Shown one piece after another: positions 1 to 6,122 of a stretch of 9,182 nucleotides of DNA (its first letter is position 1; each line of letters opens with the position of its first letter). Below the pieces are notes generated by a model, which was not told the DNA's origin, searched no databases, and saw only the letters and a program-made list of their open reading frames with translations. Origin of the DNA: JAVBOJ01 sp031550755 (GTDB taxonomy: Bacteria > Bacillota > Clostridia > Oscillospirales > UBA929). The translations under genes were made by a program, and so were the position numbers. The DNA lies in assembly GCA_031550755.1 (NCBI GenBank), contig JAVBOJ010000092.1, positions 1 through 9,182 on the forward strand. Direction: 5' to 3'.

Positions 1-3000
1 GGTGATGACGCCGCCCGCGCAGGTGGCGATGCCGGAGGCCGAGCTGGTGTAGGTGAGGCCCTTATAGATCGCGTTTTCCGGCAGCAGGACAGGCGCAACG
101 GTCACGGTGTCGCCGGTGCTGAGGAAGAACTCACGCGCGCCGCTGTCGGCGATTTCGGTGGGCAGGGCGGGCGCGCCGGCGGTCGTGTCGCCCGAGAATT
201 CATGGATGCCGATGTCGGGTGTGCCGTCGCGCAGAGGATTGCCGAACAGATCCTCCTCCAGCGGGAACTGACTGTCCACCGAGGCCGGGGTATCGTACGG
301 TGCGCCGGCGTTGATGGCGGGCGAGTCTGGCTGGAGCTTGAAGCCGGCCAGCTTGGACGCGTCAAAGCGCGCGTTCGCGGCGCCGGCGTTTTCGATGATG
401 TTGGACGGCTCCCCGGCGGGATCGACCAGCAGGGGCGGCTCAAAGATATTGCCGGTTTTGACCACGGCGGCGCTGATGCGGCTGTAAGTCAGGTCGGCAA
501 TCGAGGCCGGATAGAAGAGATTGTTTTTGATAAAGCCGCCGGTGATGTTGCCGGTACCGTTCCAGAAGGTGAAATCCGACCGGAGGGAATCCAGCGCGGT
601 GACAATATTGTTGGAGAACTTGACATAATGCGCGTTTGTTTGCTGGTTGAAAAAAATCCTGGTGTTGGGGCCGACAACAATCGTATTGTTATGGATATAC
701 GGCGCGCCGTCGTAGGTATTGTCGCCGCCGCCCCACGCAAAGACATGGCCGGGCGTTCCGGTGGAGGTATATCCGTCGTTGACGCTCAGGTTGTAGCGGA
801 ATACGTTGTTTTTCTGGGCGTTCATGTACAGGATCACGCCGCCGGAGTTGTTGTGGGAGTAGTTGTATTGGTAGACATTGTTATCGCAGTAGCCGTCAAA
901 GTCGAAGGCCATGCCGTCGTAAGTGCTGTGATAGGGGTTGTTGAACACCTCGTTGTATTGCAGCAGGGTGTTGTCCGAGCCCATCATCCACAGGGCGGCG
1001 TAGTTGGCGGTGCCTACCGAGGTGCCGAAGAAGCTCTCGCCGCAGTTGGTGATGACGTTGCGCTCGACCAGGCCTTCGCTGCCCTGAGACAGCACCATGC
1101 CGTCGCCGGTGGAGCGGCTGATGTAGTTGTTGCTCATGACGAGCTTCATGGCGGGCTGGAAGGCGTTGGTCGTCCAAGCGCCGTCGCGCGACTCGGGATG
1201 GGAGCCGGCGTTGCGGATGCCCTCGATATCGCAATTGATGACGATATTGTTTTCAAAGCGCAGATCGTCGGTATAGCCCAGCGCGATGATGCCGCCGGAG
1301 GTTTTCGGGGAGTTGCCGGCGTTGACATCGTGGACATAACAGTCGCGGACATAGTAATGCTCGCGTCGGCTGGCCAGCCAGTCGGCGTTGTTGACCGCGG
1401 CGGAACGTCCGGTGGTCCAGTTGTAGTCGTTGATAATCATGATGCCCGCGCGCCCGGCGGCCGTGGTCGCGCCGGTATTGGTGACCTCAAGAGAGCTGAT
1501 TTCCCAGTATTCCTCGTTGATCAGCTCGACCGCGCCGGTGCCCATGGGGGCGGCGGTATTCGCGGTGTTGTTGTAGACCTGATAGACCTTGGTGGGCACC
1601 GTGCCGCCACCGTTGATGATGGGGCGCTTGGCGGGGTTGTCGGTGCCGTACTTGGTCAGAATGATGGGCATGCCTTCAATGCCCGAGCCGTGCAGGATGA
1701 GCTGCCCGTTCCAGACGCTGTCGGCGTGCAGGTAGATTTTGTCGCCCGGGGCGAACTGGGTGGCGCCTATCTTTTCCAGCGACTGCCACGCCGTGGCCGG
1801 CGTCATGCCGTCTGCGTCGTCGTCCCCGTTCTGGGAATCCACATAATATTCGCGCGACAGCGTATCCGTCACGGTGATATTGAGTGTCAAATCCGCACCG
1901 GGGAAACGGAACACGAGCTGGTTGATGCCCAGCTCCAGCGCCTGAAGATACTCCTTGGTCAGCGTGACGACGCCGTTTTCCACATAATAGTCGGCGTCTT
2001 CGGTCAAGACAACCCCGCCGTTTTCAATGGCGATCAAATCCTCGCAGTCCGGCATGACCGTGACGGCGGTGTCCTTGATGAGCAGACGGCTCAGGGTCAT
2101 CGAATAGGTAGACAGCTCGACCTGCTTGCCCTGGGTGACCACGCGCAGGGTCACGGGGAGGTCGTTGCCGCCGACGCCAATGGTCAGCGTATAGACGCCC
2201 TCGGCCAGCGTGCTGAGGTAAGATGTCTGCAGGACAACGCGCGACGGGGCTTCCGCCGTCACGTAATCGGTGCCGGCCACCAGCGTATACGCCCCGTTTT
2301 GGACGCTCAGCCCATCGAGGTTGGGGGCCACGCCGATCTGAACATTTTTCGGGTAGGCGAGGTCGAACCGCACCTCGGAGGGATTCACCGCGTACGGCAC
2401 GCCCTTGATTTGGATGGTGGTGGTGACGGTATCGGTCTCGGCCACGGCATCCAGCGCCACGAGCGAGAAATCGTCAATGTATTTGCCGAAAATTTGTTTG
2501 TTGGCGGCGGCGCTGTTCCAGTTGGTGTTGATGATAAGCTGGGCGACGGACGTGACCGCGCCCAAATTGTAGGCCATCGTAGCGTCGGCGCGGGAGATGT
2601 CTACGCCGTCGATGTACATGGAGGTACCTTCGGAGGTCACCACCCACCGGAGCTTATGCCAGCCCTTGCTGCGCGTAATGCCGGACAGGCCGTTTACGCT
2701 GCCGCTGGTGTTGGGGCGGTATATGTACTGCTGCGACCATTGGCGGGAGGCGCTGTCATGATTGACGCCCATCATCAGATTGTTGCCGCCGGAGGCCGCG
2801 GTAATCGAGGCGCAATATTTGGCCTCGTTGGAGCCGGAGGCTTCAAGCTCCACTGCGGCGTCGTCATAATACCACGCCGTCACAATGCCGGTACGCGCCG
2901 CGGGCAGGGTATAGACGGCGGGGCCTGCCGTGGTGGTGGGGTTGGCCGCGCTCTTACCGGTAAAGGCGTTGCCGGTCGAGTGGGCATACGAGTTGACCCC

Positions 3001-3381
3001 GCTGCTGGCAAACTTCTTGGTACTGCCCTCGAAGTTGTCCACAAACACGGGGTCGGCGTAATAGTTCACCTGTGCGGTAATGGTGACCGTCTCATCCCGC
3101 GACGGCAGATTGTCGGGATTGAGGGTGATGTTGCCGTCCTTGTCGATGACGACATGGTCGGAGCTGACGGTGTAGGCAATGCCGTCAACGGCATAGGCAT
3201 ACCCGTCTCCGGTAACGCCGTCCACGACGGCGCGCGCACTCTCGCCTTGAGACAGGGTAGTCTGTCCCACGACAAGGGTCAGTCCGCTGTTGGGCGCGGC
3301 CAGCGCGGACGGGGCAAATCCCAACAGGGAAAATGCCATGACAAACGCCATCAGTCCGCTGAGGATTCTGCGACTTTTCAT
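1..3381 (-). CDS. Large secreted modular right-handed beta-helix protein, putative polysaccharide-active enzyme (C-terminus beyond window)
   Basis: The frame is open for 1127 codons from ATG 3381 to the window edge with no stop, so the 3' end is missing. Start chosen because AGGAGG lies 7 nt upstream and a typical signal peptide follows (MKSRR, hydrophobic core, ALA cleavage near residue 28). Apparent modules: Ig/cadherin-like stretch (about 35-108); LamG/concanavalin-like fold (about 112-312, with WHKLRWVV and MYIDG strands); two X2-type modules (about 332-414 and 425-506; the second has GGVVLTEDADYYVENG and LTKEYL); then YYVDSQNGDDDADG and PGDKIYL, the usual entry to a parallel beta-helix (about 511-960) with NN-rich rungs such as FENNIV and LQYNEVFNN. 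A BIG2-like domain starts near 1080 (YTSSASGIAT). Beta-helix folds occur in polysaccharide lyases and some glycoside hydrolases; I cannot assign a family or catalytic residues. Probably extracellular, perhaps wall-associated through the missing C-terminus. Confidence 0.9.
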   Translation of the reverse strand, partial: MKSRRILSGLMAFVMAFSLLGFAPSALAAPNSGLTLVVGQTTLSQGESARAVVDGVTGDGYAYAVDGIAYTVSSDHVVIDKDGNITLNPDNLPSRDETVTITAQVNYYADPVFVDNFEGSTKKFASSGVNSYAHSTGNAFTGKSAANPTTTAGPAVYTLPAARTGIVTAWYYDDAAVELEASGSNEAKYCASITAASGGNNLMMGVNHDSASRQWSQQYIYRPNTSGSVNGLSGITRSKGWHKLRWVVTSEGTSMYIDGVDISRADATMAYNLGAVTSVAQLIINTNWNSAAANKQIFGKYIDDFSLVALDAVAETDTVTTTIQIKGVPYAVNPSEVRFDLAYPKNVQIGVAPNLDGLSVQNGAYTLVAGTDYVTAEAPSRVVLQTSYLSTLAEGVYTLTIGVGGNDLPVTLRVVTQGKQVELSTYSMTLSRLLIKDTAVTVMPDCEDLIAIENGGVVLTEDADYYVENGVVTLTKEYLQALELGINQLVFRFPGADLTLNITVTDTLSREYYVDSQNGDDDADGMTPATAWQSLEKIGATQFAPGDKIYLHADSVWNGQLILHGSGIEGMPIILTKYGTDNPAKRPIINGGGTVPTKVYQVYNNTANTAAPMGTGAVELINEEYWEISSLEVTNTGATTAAGRAGIMIINDYNWTTGRSAAVNNADWLASRREHYYVRDCYVHDVNAGNSPKTSGGIIALGYTDDLRFENNIVINCDIEGIRNAGSHPESRDGAWTTNAFQPAMKLVMSNNYISRSTGDGMVLSQGSEGLVERNVITNCGESFFGTSVGTANYAALWMMGSDNTLLQYNEVFNNPYHSTYDGMAFDFDGYCDNNVYQYNYSHNNSGGVILYMNAQKNNVFRYNLSVNDGYTSTGTPGHVFAWGGGDNTYDGAPYIHNNTIVVGPNTRIFFNQQTNAHYVKFSNNIVTALDSLRSDFTFWNGTGNITGGFIKNNLFYPASIADLTYSRISAAVVKTGNIFEPPLLVDPAGEPSNIIENAGAANARFDASKLAGFKLQPDSPAINAGAPYDTPASVDSQFPLEEDLFGNPLRDGTPDIGIHEFSGDTTAGAPALPTEIADSGAREFFLSTGDTVTVAPVLLPENAIYKGLTYTSSASGIATCAGGVIT

Positions 3382-3388
3382 GTTACAA

Positions 3389-3394
3389 CCTCCT
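3389..3394 (-). promoter_or_regulatory. Ribosome binding site of the secreted beta-helix protein
   Basis: The minus strand reads AGGAGG here, a full match to the anti-Shine-Dalgarno, with 7 nt (TTGTAAC) before ATG 3381. It fixes the start of the large secreted protein and suggests strong translation. Confidence 0.85.
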
Positions 3395-3402
3395 ACATCT
3401 TT

Positions 3403-3424
3403 CTTCGGTTCTCTTCCTTCGGTT
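3403..3424 (-). repeat. Short direct repeat in the 5' leader of the beta-helix gene
   Basis: On the minus strand AACCGAAG occurs twice with a 14-nt period, each followed by purine-rich sequence. It lies between the predicted transcription start and the ribosome binding site. It may only be low-complexity purine leader sequence, or it may keep the leader unstructured. No function can be assigned. Confidence 0.4.
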
Positions 3425-3466
3425 TTCTTTAGCCCTGACAAACTTTCGGGGGTTATCCTCCTCTCC

Positions 3467-3478
3467 ATGCTTTTGCAT
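3467..3478 (-). other. Small hairpin near the predicted 5' end of the beta-helix mRNA
   Basis: The minus strand reads ATGC-AAAA-GCAT, a 4-bp stem with a 4-nt loop, starting a few nucleotides downstream of the TATAAT box. If transcription starts about 7 nt after that box, the hairpin would sit at the extreme 5' end of the transcript, where such structures can protect mRNA. The stem is short and could be chance. Confidence 0.3.
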
Positions 3479-3483
3479 CTTTT

Positions 3484-3512
3484 ATTATAGCTTCGTCTTT
3501 TTTTATAAGCCA
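3484..3512 (-). promoter_or_regulatory. Probable sigma-A-type promoter of the beta-helix gene
   Basis: The minus strand has a perfect TATAAT -10 box at 3489-3484 in the AT-rich gap before the large gene. With a 17-nt spacer the -35 hexamer would be TGGCTT (3512-3507), a poor match, so the promoter may need an activator such as the AraC-type regulator encoded just upstream. TTGAAT at 3525-3520 is closer to consensus but lies 30 nt from this -10 box, too far for a standard promoter. The predicted leader is roughly 95 nt. The -10 box is clear; the -35 box and any activator dependence are inference. Confidence 0.55.
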
Positions 3513-3592
3513 GCTCGGGATTCAACGCTTTTTGTGGTAATTTTCAACAAGCGCCGAAAGAAACATGTACTTTTTCTCAAACCCGAAAAATT

Positions 3593-4510
3593 TTACGAAA
3601 AAGAAATGTCATGAAAGCCCGCGCTCTTGACCACCTTCGCCTCCCGCACCCGTTGCTCCAAAAGCGCTTTCAGCCGTTCCTCGGCGTAGATGCGCAGCAC
3701 GGTCGTTCGACTTTCCTCAAAGGAGGCGTGCCCCAGCACCGTTTTTTGTGTCAGGGTCAGGGTGGCCGTGCCCCCCTCGACCGGGATTTCGACCGACGCG
3801 CCTTCCTCCAGCGCCGAGAGCAGCTGATAGACCTGCAAGGTCCAGGCGTCCTCTTTGGGAATCTCCGATTCGACGATGACGGCGGTGGTGACCCGCCCCT
3901 TTTCCGCCCGCTCATAGGTCAGCTCCATGCCCCTGGAAAACCGGTCAAGGTTTTGCGCGTAAACGGCTCGCAGCGCGGCGTCCTCGACAACGGGCGCCTC
4001 CAGCTCCACCTGGGAATCCACCAGCAAAAAATACCGCTGGGAACGGGTGTAGGAATAAAACTCCAGCGGCGTATAGACTTTTAGTCCATACGCCGTCTCT
4101 CCCGCCGCCATTTTTCGTTCCTGTTCCTCGTTTTTCGCCTTCAACTCTCCCATCAGCGCGGCGTAGCCGATGTCCTCGACAAGGCCGCGCTCGTGCAGGA
4201 GGATGTCCTCCATTTTGCTCTCGGTCAGGGTTGTCAGCGCCAGCTCGCGGGCATATTCCAGCGGGGTCTGCCCGTCATAGGCGCGGTTCCAGAAGCCGCT
4301 GTCCACCTGTGCGCCGTAGACCGCGTAAAAATGCGCGGCGGCGGCGGCTTTTTTGTCGTCTAAAAACAAACGAAATTCCTCCTCCGCCACGGGGAACCCG
4401 TCCACCGAAGCGACGGAATGCCCGTCGCCGGACGGCCGCAGGACAAAAAACGCCGCCAGCAGACAGACAAGCGCCGCGCCGGCCGGTATTATCCATCTTT
4501 TCCGCATCAT
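3593..4510 (-). CDS. Membrane-anchored SurA/PrsA N-domain-like protein (peptidyl-prolyl isomerase-related, no clear PPIase domain)
   Basis: This 305-residue protein starts at ATG 4510; a second ATG follows at once at 4507. GAGGGGG lies 6 nt upstream, directly after the regulator's stop codon. The N-terminus is MMRKR followed by one hydrophobic segment (about residues 6-24), which reads as a signal anchor. A Cys sits inside that segment (LVCLL) but does not fit a lipobox. Residues about 33-55 (SVASVDGFPVAEEEFRLFL) resemble the opening of SurA/PrsA-type foldases (VNG-x-x-I-x-x-x-E-F), followed by a helical, charged region. I do not recognise the parvulin catalytic core, so a chaperone-like or holdase role is more likely than isomerase activity. 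It lies 13 bp after the response regulator, so the two are probably cotranscribed, and just before the large secreted protein. A role in exporting or folding that protein is inference. The family call is moderate; the function is unproven. Confidence 0.8.
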   Translation of the reverse strand: MMRKRWIIPAGAALVCLLAAFFVLRPSGDGHSVASVDGFPVAEEEFRLFLDDKKAAAAAHFYAVYGAQVDSGFWNRAYDGQTPLEYARELALTTLTESKMEDILLHERGLVEDIGYAALMGELKAKNEEQERKMAAGETAYGLKVYTPLEFYSYTRSQRYFLLVDSQVELEAPVVEDAALRAVYAQNLDRFSRGMELTYERAEKGRVTTAVIVESEIPKEDAWTLQVYQLLSALEEGASVEIPVEGGTATLTLTQKTVLGHASFEESRTTVLRIYAEERLKALLEQRVREAKVVKSAGFHDISFS

Positions 4511-4516
4511 GACGAT

Positions 4517-4523
4517 CCCCCTC
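4517..4523 (-). promoter_or_regulatory. Ribosome binding site of the SurA-like gene, abutting the regulator stop codon
   Basis: The minus strand reads GAGGGGG immediately after the regulator's TAA (4526-4524) and 6 nt before ATG 4510. This tight packing supports cotranscription and possibly translational coupling of the two genes. Confidence 0.65.
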
Positions 4524-6002
4524 TTACGAAATCAGGCTGTCGCGGTATTGGGTGGGCGTCATGCCCATATGGCGTTTGAACACCTTGGTGAAATAATAGG
4601 CACTGTCGTACCCCAAAAGTCCCGAAATTTCATACACCCGGCGCGACCTGTCGCGCAGCATTTGGCAGGCGCTCTTGATTTTTTCGTTGTTGATAAAGTC
4701 GGTGAGGCTCTGCCCCAGCTGCCGCTTGAACAGGCTGGACAGATAGTTGGGCGACAGACCCGCCGCCACAGCCACCCGCCGGACGGTGAGCCGCGTCTGA
4801 ATATTGGCCTTGATGTAGTTTTTGGCGGTTTCCACGGCATCGGTTTTTATGAAAGTCACCCCGATATGCTCCACGACGTGTGAGCGTAGCGCCTCTATCC
4901 GCCGCAGCAGTTCCACCCTTGTGAGGATATCCTCGGCCTGATCCCATGCCGATTCCTCGTCCTCCCGTCCGGGCAGCGCCATGGAAACCCACGCGCGCAG
5001 CTCCATCCATGCGCGCTGACCTTCGCGGCGGGTGTGCGGGGTTTTTTCGATCAGCTCCTGCGCCTGACGGAACAGCGCGGCGCATTTGTCGGCCTGGCGG
5101 CTGTTGATTTCCAGCAAAATGCGCCCGAACAGCGCCGAAAGCGCCAGCCGGCGCGTGGGCGTCGGCGGTTCCTCTCCGAATACCAGCAGCGGTCTAGGCC
5201 GCAGGTAATATTCGTCCTCCAGCGCAATGGTCTGCCCTTTCAGCCGCGCCGCCTCGTTGCCGACACAGCGGCCGGTGGCCAACAGGTGAAACCCTTCGCC
5301 CAGCTCCTTTTGAAACCGGAGAAGCTCCTCCGCTCCGGCCAGATGCCAGACAAAAAACGACATGGTTCTCTGATTGGCCGGCAGGGCGACGACGCGGGAA
5401 AAACCGCGCCGCGCCGCCTGCTTGACCGTCTCCCACCGTACCTCCCGGTTTTTGGAGATTACCTGAACAACGCCGCAGTTGGCCAGCGCGCCGAACCCGC
5501 GCAGCAGGACGAGGCAGTCCTCTCCCCCGCCGCGCAAAACCTCCGAAACGGTTGAGGCCAGCATGGATTCCCTGTTTTTCTCCAGCATCGCCTCCAGCGT
5601 GACGGCGCGTTTTGTGTGTCTGCGTTTTTCACATTCCGAAATGCTGAGGGTCACGGCGCTTTCCAGCGTCTCCGGCTCCAGTCTCCCCTTGAGCAGACAA
5701 TCGGCCGCGCGCAACCGCAGCGCCTGCCTCGCCAAGAAAAAATCCTCCCGCTCGGTCAGCAGGACAAAGACGGTTTGCAGGCCGCCAGCCGCCGCCCGCT
5801 CCATTAGGTCAAACCCGGTGAGCCCCGGCATCTGGGCATCGCAAATGACCATATCCGGGTTTAATGTCTCTATCAATTCCCATGCCTGCGCGCCATCCCG
5901 CGCCGTGCCGACGACGCAGCATTGTATCTCTTTCCATGGCAGCATACTGTGCAGTCCCGCCAAAACAATGGGCTCGTCGTCGGCCAGAAGAACCGTATAC
6001 AT
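4524..6002 (-). CDS. YesN-like response regulator, REC receiver plus AraC-type HTH
   Basis: This 492-residue two-component regulator starts at ATG 6002 (MYTVLLADDEP). The ATG at 6050 would add 16 residues but has no ribosome binding site, whereas 6002 has AGGTGG 6 nt upstream. The receiver domain spans about 1-120: acidic pair D8/D9, phosphoacceptor D55 (VICDAQMPG), T84 and K106. The usual Pro after that Lys is Gly (LLKGRLE). A middle region of about 260 residues, lacking a motif I recognise, links to the C-terminal AraC/XylS double HTH (about 393-492) with LSPNYLSSLFK, the GYDSAYYFTKVFK signature and GMTPTQYR. Family members of this layout respond to a YesM-type membrane sensor kinase and activate carbohydrate genes. 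No kinase is encoded in the window. Likely targets are the beta-helix gene and the transporter/lyase genes on either side; this is inferred from position only. Confidence 0.95.
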   Translation of the reverse strand: MYTVLLADDEPIVLAGLHSMLPWKEIQCCVVGTARDGAQAWELIETLNPDMVICDAQMPGLTGFDLMERAAAGGLQTVFVLLTEREDFFLARQALRLRAADCLLKGRLEPETLESAVTLSISECEKRRHTKRAVTLEAMLEKNRESMLASTVSEVLRGGGEDCLVLLRGFGALANCGVVQVISKNREVRWETVKQAARRGFSRVVALPANQRTMSFFVWHLAGAEELLRFQKELGEGFHLLATGRCVGNEAARLKGQTIALEDEYYLRPRPLLVFGEEPPTPTRRLALSALFGRILLEINSRQADKCAALFRQAQELIEKTPHTRREGQRAWMELRAWVSMALPGREDEESAWDQAEDILTRVELLRRIEALRSHVVEHIGVTFIKTDAVETAKNYIKANIQTRLTVRRVAVAAGLSPNYLSSLFKRQLGQSLTDFINNEKIKSACQMLRDRSRRVYEISGLLGYDSAYYFTKVFKRHMGMTPTQYRDSLIS

Positions 6003-6005
6003 TTT

Positions 6006-6014
6006 CCTCCACCT
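6006..6014 (-). promoter_or_regulatory. Ribosome binding site deciding the regulator start
   Basis: The minus strand reads AGGTGGAGG here. AGGTGG has 6 nt and the overlapping GGAGG has 3 nt before ATG 6002. Nothing similar precedes the upstream in-frame ATG at 6050, so the receiver starts at MYTVLL. Confidence 0.75.
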
Positions 6015-6035
6015 CTCCGAAAACAGTTCGGACAC

Positions 6036-6053
6036 TGAATAATCACTCATTCA
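6036..6053. promoter_or_regulatory. Small inverted repeat upstream of the regulator, possible operator
   Basis: TGAAT and ATTCA flank an 8-nt centre, 34 to 51 nt upstream of the regulator start. Position and symmetry would suit autoregulation, but the arms are only 5 bp and no consensus is known for this regulator. Confidence 0.2.
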
Positions 6054-6086
6054 ATCGGCGCATGCCGGACATGTATTTATCAGGAA

Positions 6087-6110
6087 GCCGCCCGGCAAAA
6101 TCCGGGCGGC
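6087..6110 (-). terminator. GC-rich hairpin after the heparinase-family gene, probable terminator or attenuator
   Basis: A perfect 9-bp inverted repeat, GCCGCCCGG and CCGGGCGGC, encloses a 6-nt loop; it begins 12 nt after the lyase stop codon. On the minus strand it is followed by TTCCTGATAAAT, not a real T run, so intrinsic termination may be partial. It may separate the transporter/lyase transcript from the regulator transcript, or protect the 3' end of the former while allowing read-through. No convincing promoter is visible between it and the regulator. Confidence 0.6.
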
Positions 6111-6122
6111 CCTCGTTGTCGC

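Noticed and set aside
202..3432. Plus-strand open frame of 1076 codons
   Set aside because: It is codon-aligned antisense to the secreted protein, rich in Val/Gly/Asp/Arg/His with no domain or signal peptide and no good ribosome binding site. The minus strand shows a signal peptide, clear modules and AGGAGG.
4445..4510. Lipoprotein signal on the SurA-like protein
   Set aside because: The only nearby Cys is in ALVCLL inside the hydrophobic segment and lacks the small residue at -1 required for a lipobox.
6003..6050. Upstream ATG at 6050 adding 16 residues to the response regulator
   Set aside because: No ribosome binding site precedes it, while ATG 6002 has AGGTGG and gives a canonical receiver start.
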